A stretch of 64,000 nt of DNA from Symbiodinium natans (GCA_905221605.1 CAJNDS010001224.1:312001-376000); one strand, 5' to 3'. Numbered from the stretch's first letter, positions 19,471-29,995 are shown. The notes: generated by a model not told the origin, from the letters alone. Translations and numbers: made by a program.

Positions 19471-19520
19471 CTGGTTTAGGGTTTAGGGTTTAGGGTTTAG
19501 GGTTTAGGGTTTAGGGTTTT
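19471..19520 (+). repeat. ITS array (TTTAGGG)
   Basis: Six and a half units, preceded from 19220 by degenerate TTTGGGG/GTGAGG text. Confidence 0.9.
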
Positions 19521-19615
19521 GTGGATTTGGGGACCCTCTGAGCTCTGACCTGTGGGTTGTAGAGATTTGCATAGGGACTCTTGGGCCGGCAGAAGCTAAC
19601 AAGGATGTCCAAGTC

Positions 19616-19637
19616 CGCCCCCCCCCCCCCCCCCCCC
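19616..19637 (-). repeat. C(21) tract
   Basis: Poly-C inside unrecognised DNA. Confidence 0.9.
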
Positions 19638-19829
19638 TGCAGCTTCGAAAGTTCCACTCCTAGAAAAAATCTGTCCATCACAATGAAGGGAAAAGGGGAA
19701 AAGAAAAACATCCAACTATATAGATATGTACTATGAGGGTAGGGTCTCTGGGGAGGTGACTTGGGGGCCACTGAGGCTTACGCGTTTCTCAACTACGGTC
19801 CCGTTTCCCGAAGTAGCATAAGGCATTAT

Positions 19830-20100
19830 GTGATGTGTGTAGACCGAATTAAGTAGGTTGAAGAATCGCTCTCCAAGGTACCACGAAGCTCCCGGTCACC
19901 GGGCTGAGCTGGCCAGGGCTGCCGGAATAGGGCGCGGGCCCAGACGCCCCGATCGCGCGAGGAGGAGTGCCGAGCATCGCTGGGTGCGCTGGGAGCTTGC
20001 CCATGACTTGATGGGGCGACTGCGGTGCCTGCACCTGTGGCACCTGTACCTGCGGTGACTTCGCCTGCGGAGCGTGCACCTGTGGTGGAGGAGACTTCAC
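19830..20100. other. GC-rich unrecognised island
   Basis: Four frames stay open for 66-122 codons because the sequence is GC-rich and rich in the phrase CCTGCACCTGTGG. Frames overlapping on both strands argue against a single real gene. Confidence 0.4.
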
Positions 20101-20229
20101 CTTGGTAGCCCAGGATAACCATCGTGTAGTAAGGGTACATTCTTTTCTTGTTGGTTTTTTGTTGGTTAATTTATAAGGGAACCCAGAACCCCCCAAAAAA
20201 GGGTTGAAGGCTACCACAGAGCTACCAAG
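20101..20229. mobile_element. MITE family E copy, complete
   Basis: CTTGGTAGCCCAGGATAACC at left, CTACCACAGAGCTACCAAG at right, ATTTATAAGGGAACCCAGAA in the middle. Confidence 0.8.
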
Positions 20230-20438
20230 TCACCGTGGGTGCAGGCAGCACTCCCCCAGGGCTTGCCAGGCCAGTTGGGTGAGGGCTGGAGGGCAATCGC
20301 ACGGAGCCTAGGATGGCCATTTAAAAACACTCTTGAAGAATATTCCGGAAGAGGATCCTCGTAAAACCCACAAGAAAAACCCTCTGGTCTGAAGAATATT
20401 CCTGAATGTATGACCCTCCTAAAAAGAGCGGAACTTTA

Positions 20439-20466
20439 CGCTAAACCCTAAACCCTAAACCCTCAA
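20439..20466 (-). repeat. Short ITS (CCCTAAA)
   Basis: Three and a half units. Confidence 0.85.
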
Positions 20467-20560
20467 CCGCGTCTCCATAAGGGCCGACCTAGGAGCCGAC
20501 CATGCCAGATGGAGAGATGCGCCCGGCATCTGCCACCATCGGGCGCCCGGGGCTGGTCAC

Positions 20561-20711
20561 CTCAGTAGCCCAGTAACCATATGATAATAAGGGCGCCCTT
20601 TTTGGGGGTTTAGGGTTTAGGGTTTAGGGTTTAGGGTTTAGGGTTTAGGGTTTAGGGTTTAGGGTTACTTGATAAGGGAAAAGGGGTAAAGGGTACTACT
20701 GGGCTGCCAAG
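20561..20711. mobile_element. MITE family E copy with an ITS array in its centre
   Basis: The left half AGTAGCCCAGTAACCAT...AAGGGCGCCCTTTTTGGGGG runs into eight TTTAGGG units (20606-20665). The array ends GGGTTACTTGATAAGGGAAAA, exactly the family's next phrase, and the element closes ACTGGGCTGCCAAG. In the uninterrupted copy at 31421 this point reads GGGTTGGTTACTTTATAAGG. Confidence 0.9.
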
Positions 20712-20792
20712 TCACCAGGGATCTTCCCGGCGGCACTTGCAAGGAGCCCAGGGGCGCCATGAACGCTGGGAGGTGCACCACCTGACCTCGGC

Positions 20793-20946
20793 TCTGTGTG
20801 TGTGTGGGATTCATGAAAGGGTCTAGGGTTTAGGGTTTAGGGTTTAGGTTTTAGGGTTTAGGGTTTAGGGTTTAGGGTTGCATGCATGACGCGTCACCCC
20901 CCTGTGCCCATGGCAAAGACATGACACACACACACACACACACAGA
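20793..20946. repeat. ITS flanked by inverted GT/CA microsatellites
   Basis: CTCTGTGTGTGTGTGGGATTCATG precedes an eight-unit TTTAGGG array (20821-20880), and CATGACACACACACACACAC...AGAGG follows. Confidence 0.8.
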
Positions 20947-21090
20947 GGTATGGAGAAATGCAAGCAGACTGGCAAGGGATCTGGAGCACAGGCCCTGAAT
21001 CTGATCCTGAGGTTTAATAGAGCCCAATGTCCCTAAACTAAGAAATCGTGTGACCATAGCAACTAATTAAACATCCGCAGATAAGGGGGA

Positions 21091-21332
21091 GTTGCCACAA
21101 TTATAACCCTACTTATAGCTGCCCATGAACCTCCAAGTAAACCCTAAACCCATCGAAACCCTAAACCCCAAGCCCCACACCCAAACCGTAAGTGCTGGCC
21201 GGACCGCCTGCGTTGCCACAATTATAACCCTACTTATAGCTGCCCATGAACCTCCAAGTAAACCCTAAACCCATCGAAACCCTAAACCCCAAGCCCCACA
21301 CCCAAACCGTAAGTGCTGGCCGGACGCCTGCG
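21091..21332. repeat. 121-bp tandem duplication
   Basis: The unit starts GTTGCCACAATTATAACCC and contains a family B right end (CCCATGAACCTCCAAGTAAA), a degenerate ITS and a GC-rich tail. The two copies (21091-21211, 21212-21332) differ by about one base, so the event is recent. Confidence 0.95.
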
Positions 21333-21675
21333 GGTGGCATCCAGGAGACGCTCCGGCAGGCAGAAAGATGGCAGCCACTGGCGGGGCCTCCCGCAACCTC
21401 GGGGTGGAGATGGGTTTACCATGTAGTTTTTAGAGTTTAGGTTTTCGGGTTTGGGGTTTAGGGCGTTAACGCACAGGGTGTGGGGTGTAGCCATTCTGGG
21501 GTACATAGACAAGACTAAAGTAAGACCTGAACATGTTGCAGAGTCACGAACATGTGGATGTAACCTAGCCTGCGTAGCGGAGAGGTGCTTGGCCTTGCCA
21601 TGCTTGCCTGTACATGCTGATGCCTCCGGGTCGTGGCCGAACTTTCGTCCTACCTGAACCCTACAAGCCCTATAC

Positions 21676-21733
21676 CAAAACCCTAAACCCTAAACCCTAT
21701 AAACCCTAAACCCTAAACCCTAAACCCTATACC
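21676..21733 (-). repeat. ITS array (CCCTAAA)
   Basis: Seven units with CCCTATA variants. Confidence 0.9.
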
Positions 21734-21862
21734 ATCCCTATACCTCTGAGGTCCCGGACCCTGGCGGGGCTCAGCAACCTGCCGGCGGACGCCACACGGG
21801 CTGGCGCCTGACAAGGGATGGCAGTTGACAACCTGGGCACCCCAAAAGGAGCCATAACCATA

Positions 21863-22024
21863 ACCTAGGGTCTAGGGTCTAGGGTCTAGGGTAGGGTTTA
21901 GGGTTTAGGGTTTAGGGTTTAGGGTTGAGGGTTTAGGGTTTAGGGTTCAGGGTTCAGGGTTCAGGGTTCAGGGTTCAGGGTTTAGGGTTTAGGGTTTAGG
22001 GTTTAGGGTTTAGGGTTTAGGGTT
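21863..22024 (+). repeat. ITS array in homogenised blocks
   Basis: Consecutive blocks of GGGTCTA (x4), TTTAGGG, TTCAGGG (x5) and TTTAGGG (x7). The blocks show that neighbouring units were copied from one another. Confidence 0.95.
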
Positions 22025-22180
22025 TACTTGAAGGTTCATGGTACTTACTCACCACTTATAACTGTACTTCTAACTCTACTTATAATACCCCTAAAAGGCC
22101 TTACAGGGGTCATCCCAATTATAAGTAGGGTTATAAGCCCAGTTATAAGTGGCTGTTAAGTCGCATGAACCTCCAAGTAG
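22025..22180. mobile_element. MITE family B inserted in an ITS array
   Basis: The left junction reads GGGTTTA|CTTGAAGGTTCATGG and the right junction CATGAACCTCCAAG|TAGGGTTTAGGG. Removing the element and one TA restores an in-phase TTTAGGG array, so this is an insertion with TA duplication. Inner stem TATAACTGTACTTCTAACTC / CTTATAATAC is long. Confidence 0.9.
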
Positions 22181-22229
22181 GGTTTAGGGTTTAGGGTTTA
22201 GGGTTTAGGGTTTAGGGTTTAGGGTTTAA
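22181..22229 (+). repeat. ITS array (TTTAGGG), right of the B insertion
   Basis: Seven units in phase with the array on the other side of the element. Confidence 0.95.
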
Positions 22230-22370
22230 TCATGGTCTAGGGTCTTCGTTGTTTCAAGGGGGCTCCAGGGTTACCCCAAACCATGCAGACTCGGACTTCG
22301 CACATGCTGCCAACTTCCAAGAATTCGGGCCTCGGAAAGAAGGTTCCTCCCCCTCCCCCCCCCGCCCCCC

Positions 22371-22465
22371 TAAACCCTAAACCCTGAAACCCTCAAACTT
22401 TGAGGACTCCCTAAACCCTGAACCCTGAACCCCTAAAGCCTAAACCCTGAACCCCTAAACCCCCA
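22371..22465 (-). repeat. Degenerate ITS (CCCTAAA/CCCTGAA)
   Basis: Scattered units after a C-rich stretch at 22350-22370. Confidence 0.8.
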
Positions 22466-22479
22466 TTTTTGTGGGGAGC

Positions 22480-23100
22480 ATTAGAGAACCTTGGGGATAC
22501 CCCCCCTTGAATCCCCCTGCCTTAAGAACCCTAAGAGTTTAGGATTTGCGTACTGGCTCTTCGTAAAGAATGAGGGAATGAGGTACTCTATCGAACCCCT
22601 TAAATCGTAAATACACCTCATTGACTACTAAGAACAAGTAGCTTGAGGGTTTGGCTTCACTAAGCGACGTATATTCTAGCACTTGCCCACAATCCCATCA
22701 TGGCCAACCTGAAAAATGACTGCAGAGCTTCGTGATTTCAGGATGGGTGTGCCTCAGGGTTTAGGGTTCGGGCGCAAGGAATTCTTATAGGGTTCGGGCG
22801 CAAGGAGTTCTTGGGGTTTAGGTTTCGGGCACAAGCTTCGCCATTTTCAGCCGCAGGGATGGTCCAGAAACCACAGCCAAGGAAGCCGCGATGCACCGCA
22901 GGCATAGGCTGAGGACACAAACACGACCGTTGTGTCGAAAACTGTGCAATGCCAGGATCGGTTTACGGGAGGCGTACATATTTATGTACCTCCGCCAGCC
23001 CGACTCCAAAGCAACCGGTTGCCCGACCGTAATCCACCGTGCAACAACAGCAGCCATGCAGGATGGACTGTATCCAAACTTGATGCTATGACCATGCGCA
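22480..23100. other. Mostly unrecognised stretch
   Basis: A duplicated phrase TTCGGGCGCAAGGA(A/G)TTCTT occurs at about 22767 and 22794. Several 60-80-codon open frames lie on both strands around 22740-23130 with no recognisable product. Confidence 0.4.
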
Positions 23101-23107
23101 CGAACAC

Positions 23108-23147
23108 CGGTTTAGGGTTTAGGGTTTAGGGTTTTGGGTTTAGGCGC
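23108..23147 (+). repeat. ITS array (TTTAGGG)
   Basis: Five units. Confidence 0.9.
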
Positions 23148-23149
23148 CA

Positions 23150-23618
23150 AACGGAAGCGTGCTTTGGGAACGCGCAGTGGTCTGCAGACCTGCCCACCCC
23201 AAGACCGCCCACTTACAACTCAAGGAGTTAAGACCTTCTTTTGTGTTTTTGCAAAGCGTCACATGGGTCAGCACTCACGCCCTTTTGAGCACAATTGGGT
23301 TGGGGCCAGGGAGGGCAGGGCCACCGAAACAGGGCAGGCCAAGCTGGCCAGGGTGGACCAGGCACAAAGCTGCGCAGGAAGACACCAGTACCAGCCGCCC
23401 TGCCTGAGCCGTGCGCAGACAGCTTGGATTGGCGCAAGGGGGCGAAGGCCAGGGAGGCAGGCCAGAGAACACAGGCCAGAGCCCTGCCCAGCAGACGGGG
23501 GCCAGGGACCCAGGGGTCGCCAGGGGCCCTCCAAAGCAGGAACATGTGCGCGGAACATGGATTTTCGCCTGCCTGGGGCGCCCGCCTACCCCAAAAGACA
23601 AGAGAGGGGGTGGCGGGC
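23150..23618. other. GC-rich island with many overlapping open frames
   Basis: Seven frames of 71-168 codons overlap on both strands in DNA dominated by CAGGCCAG/GGGCCAGGG words. Absence of stops follows from composition. No domain is recognisable, so I do not call a gene; an exon cannot be excluded without transcript data. Confidence 0.4.
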
Positions 23619-24023
23619 GGGTTTAGGGTTTAGGGTTTAGGGCATGGAAACGAGGGCACGGACGCTTTGGCTGACTGCACAACTCACCACAATGACACAC
23701 ATGTAAGCTCGCGCACATGTCTCTGATCATAATAGCTTTCCCAAAAAATGTAGGATCCACTTACAGATGCAACGTGAACAATGCATGCCTTGATTATGAA
23801 GCCTGAATGCATCAACATGCACCAACCGTTTCCACAACGACATGCCCTACCTCCATAACAGCTCACCCTCTCGAAAGTCGGGCACCGGAATTTGCATCCC
23901 CGCAGCGGCACTGACGCAGTTGTGGACCCGGCGGCCGACTAGTGACTAGATCTCACGTCCTTTAAGGCTTTAAGGATAAAAGAAGACCACCCGTCTGCCT
24001 TGTTTACAAACACCAGCACTTCA

Positions 24024-24096
24024 GTGAATTGTTTGTTTTATAAAAACTGTTTTTATAAAAACAATTCACAAGTTTTTATATAAAAAAACAATTCAC
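24024..24096. repeat. AT-rich hairpin with a duplicated arm
   Basis: GTGAATTGTTTGTTTTATAA pairs with TTATAAAAACAATTCAC around CTG. A second copy of the right arm (TTTTTATATAAAAAAACAAT) follows. Confidence 0.85.
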
Positions 24097-24209
24097 AATT
24101 AGAACTGGTACGATCAGATGCAACTTTTTGAAGGCTAGAGAAGTGCGGGCCCAAGTCTCCAAACCAGTCGTGTGGGCCAAGCTTTTCTCAAGCTTCAAGA
24201 CATGCATGC

Positions 24210-24278
24210 ATATACATATGTACATATATATATATACATATATCAATACACATATGTATGAATATAATTATTCATATG

Positions 24279-24309
<31 letters not shown>

Positions 24310-24312
24310 ATA
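24210..24312. repeat. TA/CATA/GT microsatellite
   Basis: ATACATATGTACATATATAT-type repeats ending in (TG)n. Confidence 0.9.
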
Positions 24313-24910
24313 GCTGTGACGGCTGACAGCCTGGCAGCGTGATCATACTTGCCATAGAGAGGGCTTTTATGAGACTGAGAGATAAAAGTAAGTCATCTTG
24401 CTTGGCAGATTTCAACTGCATTCCAAGTTCTTAACTTTAAGAAAGAAAACCAGTTCTTACTCTTTGACCCCTCTTCTCAAACAACGTTCCAACGCCGCGT
24501 AAACGCGCGTCTTAGACGCCCCTGTGTAGCTGGCAAGGGCAAATACCGTGGCAGGGGCAGTATTTCTGAGCTTTGAGAGTTAGGGATGGTGAGAGTATAT
24601 ATCGGACCGAAATCGAACGACAAATTGACCAGAATGCGCTGGGGCCTAGGTGTGGAAGCCATGAGGGCGGTCGAGGTCCAGACATCATGGAAGCACGGGC
24701 AACAGGTCTTATTTTAGAGCTTCAGCCAGTTCGTATCTCGACGGACGTTGAGAAAGTCATTGGGTCCGTGGCCCAGGGCCCGCACTCGCTCTTTTCTATA
24801 CATGGCCAAAGCGTGCAAAATTGTTCGGTACCCTGACTTTCCCCGGAGACGCTGTGTCGCGAGCACGGAAACGTCTATGGTCTTTCGGGATGATCTCCCA
24901 AGCACGCTCT

Positions 24911-25266
24911 GCTTGCGGCATGCTCTGGCCAATCGCACGGACTGGTAACACGGACGGAATCATCGTGCGGGCAAGGATGATGCTCTGGCCAATCGCACGG
25001 ACTGGTAACACGGACGGAATCATCGTGCTGGCATGGATGCTTTGGCCAATCGCGCGGACTTGTAACACGGACGGAATCATCGCGCGGACATGGTGCTCTG
25101 GCCAATCGCCGGGACTGGTAACACGGACGGAATCACCAATCGCACGGACTCGTAACACGGACGGAATCATCGTCCGGGCATGCATGCTCTGGCCAATCGC
25201 ACGGACTGGTAACACGGATGGAATCATCATGCGGGCATGGATGCTCTGGCCAAGTGCACGGGCTGG
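24911..25266. repeat. 57-bp minisatellite, 19 codons per unit
   Basis: About seven units containing CTGGCCAATCGCACGGACTG and GTAACACGGACGGAATCATC. Most are 57 bp, a multiple of three; one is shortened. The plus frame 24821-25297 (158 aa; repeat MLWPIARTGNTDGIIVRA) and minus frame 24796-25374 (192 aa; repeat MIPSVLPVRAIGQS) stay open through it. Open repeats on both strands suggest length chance rather than selection, but this is the only non-low-complexity frame near 200 codons in the window. Confidence 0.9.
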
Positions 25267-25891
25267 TGGAAAACGTGGCAGGCGTGCGACACTGTAAATA
25301 CCGATGTGGCCGCGGCCGCGGCGTCGCCGGCGCGCGTTTACGTGCCGTTGGTGCCTCAAACACGCGTATTTCAATCGTGGCTAGAGACCTGCTGAATTTC
25401 ATCAGCTCCTCTCTTAGTTGAAACCTGGGGTCCTGATCTGAAATCTAGGATCATTCTAAGACAATATTTAGACAACACAGCAGCGCTAATCTCACTGCAA
25501 ACTCAAGCATCTTATCAGGAATGCACCCGGAAAATGTTGGTGATATCCGGAATTGTAACCGAGAGCGGATCGCCATCGGCCCAAGCGATTCTTACTTTCC
25601 TTCTTGCTATGTTCGCTGGCAGTGAAGGACGGGCACTTGGACACTTGCAGTATTGCTCCACATGTCGAAGCCTTTTTTGTAGCTTGTGCTGGTACGAGCT
25701 TGTTGTCTTGTTGCAACCAAGGTGCTGCTGCTTGGTGAGTTGTTTATGTATGGATTTTCCACGATTTCAGATCCTGCTAGCATAAGCGTTTCTCAGAGGC
25801 GCAGGAGCCCTCGAAAGAGAGGCAAGGCTTCAGAATGGCCAAAAAGTGGGGTCTTCGCACGTGCACGAGACGAGAAAATTTTAAATACCAC

Positions 25892-25991
25892 ACCTTGGGA
25901 TGTTCCCCTGTTTTCTAGCAGTCCTTAATCGGGATTATAATAGGGGCTACTGTAATCCCTAGTAAGGACTGTTAGTATAAGGGAATCCCAA
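25892..25991. mobile_element. MITE family A copy
   Basis: CCTTGGGATGTTCCCCTG / AAGGGAATCCCAAA with AGCAGTCCTTAATCGGGATT / ATCCCTAGTAAGGACTGTTA. It sits in the ITS-free block, so A elements do not require ITS DNA. Confidence 0.85.
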
Positions 25992-26134
25992 ACCAAACCC
26001 AGAACTGTGGCTAACCAGAAGCCGGTAAGGGACAGACGGATTCCAACACCATTCGGGCTTTTCACGGTCGAAGACCTGCACGTATTAAGAGCTTTAAGAA
26101 AACATCGTCACTCAAGGGCGTTTTCATGGTTCCC

Positions 26135-26237
26135 TAACCTAGGACTAAAAAGGGTGCCCTTTGTGGTTTAAAGGGCTTAGAAGCGAACCTAAACTCCCCA
26201 ATAAAGGGGAATAAGGGCCTACTCTTGGTCCTAGTTC
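26135..26237. mobile_element. MITE family F copy, uninterrupted
   Basis: AACCTAGGACTAAAAAGGGT / CTACTCTTGGTCCTAGTT ends. The middle reads GCGAACCTAAACTCCCCAAT, the ancestral-looking form of the spot where the copy at 55564 holds telomere repeats. Confidence 0.8.
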
Positions 26238-26436
26238 CTAATTTAAGGAAGGAAAAGAGTGCGCACATGTAATCAGAAGTATGTGCGACGACCCGGAATG
26301 GGCCCATGACCACCCAAAACGCCTGAACAACAAGTGCGTGCGTATATACATGTGTACATGCACTAGTGCAAAAAGGAAAGGGAGGGAGAGAGACCCTGTG
26401 GGCACGGAGGTCAGAAGTGAGGTTCAGGGAGATGCA

Positions 26437-26950
<514 letters not shown>

Positions 26951-27126
26951 TACTCGTACTACTAGGGCTGGGGACGTGTTCTTTTTCTTGCTGCGGGTAC
27001 GGGGAGCGTTTGTGCATTTCCTTTTCTTTTCCTGCGGGCGCAGGCCAGCTCACTCACTGACTCACGAAAACAAACACCCACAACAAAAAGCAAAAACACG
27101 GGTTCGAAATTCATGGGCAATACTTC

Positions 27127-27173
27127 CGGGCACTTACAACCCTACTTATTACTACCCATGAACCTCCCCATAC
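27127..27173. mobile_element. MITE family B right-end fragment
   Basis: GCACTTACAACCCTACTTATTAC then CCCATGAACCTCCCCATA; a CCCTAAA array (27172-27210) follows. Confidence 0.55.
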
Positions 27174-27210
27174 CCTAAACCCAAAACCCAAAACCCTAAA
27201 CCCTAAACCC
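27172..27210 (-). repeat. ITS array (CCCTAAA/CCCAAAA)
   Basis: Five or six mixed units. Confidence 0.85.
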
Positions 27211-27915
27211 CTGACTTAGTAAAGGGGGCCCTACAAGGGGGGGGCGCAAACGCCGGTACGTAGACAGCCGGGCCACACACTGCTGCCACAGCAGGAGCGG
27301 GGAGGGGAGGGGGGTGTCCAAGTCTTGAGACTTGCTTCTGGGACGGTATGGGGTTTTGGGTTTAGGGCTAGGGTTTAGGGTAGACCCTGTTTACCCTAAA
27401 CCCTCAACCTAAAACCAAAACCCGAAACCCCGGAACTCTCGACCTTGTGGGCAGATATTTGGGTCTCAAACCAGATGGGATCGCGTGAAGCTGGACCGAA
27501 GGCTTACGAGAGTGTCTGCAGTGGAGTCTGATGGCCATGGGCTCCTACAGACTTGAGGGCTCAGGGTTTAGGGTTTAGGGTTTAGGGGAGTCCCCAGACC
27601 CCAAAGCTTAAAAAGTCGCATCTCACAGAGCCAAGATCCGACATGCTCCCTCACTCTCCATACGTGTGGAGAGCGGTGCCCAGAACTGGGCCACGCCAGG
27701 AAGGTGGATTGGCTGCTGAGGAGCCGCTTGCTTGCACAATAGCTCGCTGGGCAAAGCTTGAAAGGACCAGAGACCCAGCACAATACCCACTTTGCAAGGA
27801 AGAGCCCCTTTTTGTGGAACAAAGCCATCCCACCGTGGAACACAACCAGCAACCAGACAGCCCACATGCAAACCCTAAATCCGAAACCCGTACGAAGCCG
27901 ATCGCGAACCAGGAC
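27210..27915. other. Unrecognised stretch with small ITS patches
   Basis: Short telomere patches at 27355-27425 and 27566-27590. Open frames of 82-99 codons on both strands between 27568 and 27936 show no known domain. Confidence 0.4.
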
Positions 27916-27917
27916 AC

Positions 27918-28028
27918 CCTGAACCCTACACCCTAAACCCTACACCCTAAACCCCTAAACCCTAAACCCTAAACCCTAGACCCTAAACCCTAAACCCTTA
28001 ACCCTAAACCCTAAACCCTAAACCCTAC
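27918..28028 (-). repeat. ITS array (CCCTAAA)
   Basis: About 15 units with CCCTACA and CCCTAGA variants. Confidence 0.95.
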
Positions 28029-28149
28029 AAGAATCCAAGAACTACCCGACATCTCCCCCCACGCCGAAGCTCGGCTCCCCAGGATGACGATCACTAGACA
28101 AGCGGAGGCAGACCACGGAGGTCAAGGGGGGGGTGGAGGGGGGGGGAGT

Positions 28150-28210
28150 GGGGTTTAGTTTAGGGTTTAGGGTTTAGGGTTTAGGGTTTAGGGTTTAGGG
28201 TTTAGGGTTG
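28150..28210 (+). repeat. ITS array (TTTAGGG)
   Basis: Eight units. Confidence 0.95.
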
Positions 28211-28231
28211 GGTCAAGGGGGAGTGGGTGGA

Positions 28232-28293
28232 GGGTTTGGGGTTTGGGGTTTGGGGTTTGGGGTTTGGGGTTTGGGGTTTGGGGTTTGGGGTTT
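28232..28293 (+). repeat. Variant array, unit TTTGGGG
   Basis: About eight exact copies of one variant, separated from a canonical array by only 20 bp. Degenerate G-rich TTTTAAGGG/TTTCAGGG text continues to about 28430. Confidence 0.95.
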
Positions 28294-28710
28294 TAAGGTC
28301 TTAAGGATGTTGGGCCCGTTTGGGGCTTGTCGGGTTTCTAGGGCTTCTAGGGTTTTAAGGGTTTTCAAGGGTTTGGGGTTTCAGGGTTTTCGGGGGTTTA
28401 CAGAGGGTGCAAGGGTAGTAAGGGTTGAAGGGGTTCAGACTTCAATTTTTTGAAGGCTTAAGGGTTTAGGGCTTCAGCGATTCAGTTTAGGGCTTCGGAT
28501 TGAATGCCGTACTCTTGCAGGGCCAGAGCAGCCCAGCTTTGCAAGACCAAGCAGCCTAAAAACTAGGGTTTAGGGATTAGGGCGTCGCATGCAGCGTGAG
28601 CAAGGCCTGAAGAACTAGCTTGGGCTGGCCCAAACCCTCCTGAACCCCTACTCGACCGGAAACTACAAAAACCCTTCTAGAAACCAAACGCTAAACCCAA
28701 CACCCCGAAA

Positions 28711-28762
28711 AAGGGTAAACCCTAAACCCTAAGCCCTAAACCCTAAACTCTAAACCCTAAGC
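28711..28762 (-). repeat. ITS array (CCCTAAA)
   Basis: Seven units with one CCCTAAG and one CTCTAAA. Confidence 0.9.
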
Positions 28763-28980
28763 AGCAGCACTGAGGATGCCGTTTGGGGTTGTTGCGAGAT
28801 GGCTTCCCCGAAATAGGGGTAATTCTATTAGGCCCTAATAAGTAGGGCTTCAACATAGGGTTTAGGGTTTAGTCTTCGGTTCTTTGGGGTTGTTACAGTG
28901 TCATTATACGAAGGACCATGAGGGATGTTTTATTTTCCTCTTCCGACCCCTGTACTACCGTTGCTGGGAGTTCCCGCAAC

Positions 28981-29084
28981 TCTTAGTTGTCCAGTACCTA
29001 GGGTTTTAAAGGTTAACCTTTTGGGATTATAAGGTGAATATATTACCCCAAAAAGGTTAAAGGTTACTTACTCTACTACTAAGA
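28981..29084. mobile_element. Family K element, uninterrupted
   Basis: TCTTAGTTGTCCAGTACC at left and ACTTACTCTACTACTAAGA at right. Inner arms AAAGGTTAACCTTTTGGG and CCCCAAAAAGGTTAAAGG pair. It is the reference for the interrupted copy at 45246. Confidence 0.75.
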
Positions 29085-29213
29085 ACTAACACAAGTAAGA
29101 TGTTCCGCGCTGTTTCGCTGTGAGAACCGTCTTCCTGAGCAAGAATTGTGGCTCGAAGAGGGAACACAGCCTAAAGTTTAACCCAGGTTTAAGGCTTTTG
29201 GGGTCGGATTTGT

Positions 29214-29277
29214 TTTGGGTTTTAGGTTTTAGGGTTTAGGGTTTAGGGTTTAGGGTTTAGGGTTTAGGGTTTAGGGT
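29214..29277 (+). repeat. ITS array (TTTAGGG)
   Basis: Eight units. Confidence 0.95.
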
Positions 29278-29549
29278 CTGACCAGATGCGCTGTTGACTT
29301 GACTTCCGCGCTTGGGAATGCCCCACCGATATGTGTCACGAGAGCTTCTCCATGTGCTTACTTCGGGATCTCCAGGGTTTGCTGGCACAGTACCTTTTTA
29401 CCGAAAACTCTCAGGCCATGAATCCTAAACCCTCCCTCCTGCCCGACCCCTCCCTACCCATCCCCCCATCCAAACAAAAAGAGAAGAGACACCGAACAGG
29501 GGTTTGGGGGACCTTTTTTTCGAAATAGGGTTGAGGGTCTGTTGTCTTA

Positions 29550-29712
29550 GGGTAGTTACATAGTCCCTTAGTATGGGCCGTTAGAGGGGACCCCCCATAT
29601 ACCCCATATAAACTAAGGGCCCATACATCAGACCGTTTAAGGGAGGTAAATGGCTCAAATTAAGAGCCTATGTAATGTCTATGTCATTACCCTTAGAGGT
29701 TAAGGGGTCCAT
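29550..29712. mobile_element. Family G element
   Basis: GTAGTTACATAGTCCCTTAG, GGGGACCCCCCATATACCCC and AAGGGCCCATACATCAGACC occur in the same order as at 1972. The right end CTATGTAATG...CATTACCC is partly duplicated. Confidence 0.55.
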
Positions 29713-29937
29713 AGAAACAGAACTTTAGAAGTTATTGCAAATCATCTCCGTGTAAGCCCAGAGAAGCTCCGCGGCGCTCGGCTTCACCGAGAGCACCGGC
29801 TTTGAAAATGCAAAGCCTCATGTCACGCAGTCTGGATATGCATTGCCGCTTGCCTTGCCGACTTAGGTCTTTTTGGTGCGGTTCCATGTGCTGTTAGATG
29901 GAAGTAGAGATATCAGGACCCAAAGATGTGCATGCTA

Positions 29938-29995
29938 AGTCAACATATGTATATATGTATATACATATATGTATATATATATATATATATGTTGT
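29938..29995. repeat. ATAC/AT microsatellite
   Basis: (TATATG)n, (TA)n. Confidence 0.9.

Noticed and set aside
19826-20217. 104- and 122-codon minus frames
   Set aside because: GC-rich, overlapping in two phases and running into a family E element.
23134-23640. 168-codon plus-strand frame and overlapping frames
   Set aside because: Seven overlapping frames on both strands in GC-rich repeat-worded DNA, ending in telomere-derived residues (LGFRV); no domain seen.
24911-25266. CRISPR-like array
   Set aside because: Units are contiguous tandem repeats without unique spacers, in eukaryotic DNA.
27100-27120. GGTTCGAAATT as a tRNA B box
   Set aside because: No A box, acceptor stem or anticodon arm at suitable spacing. 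GATCGAACTC at 34208 was rejected for the same reason.
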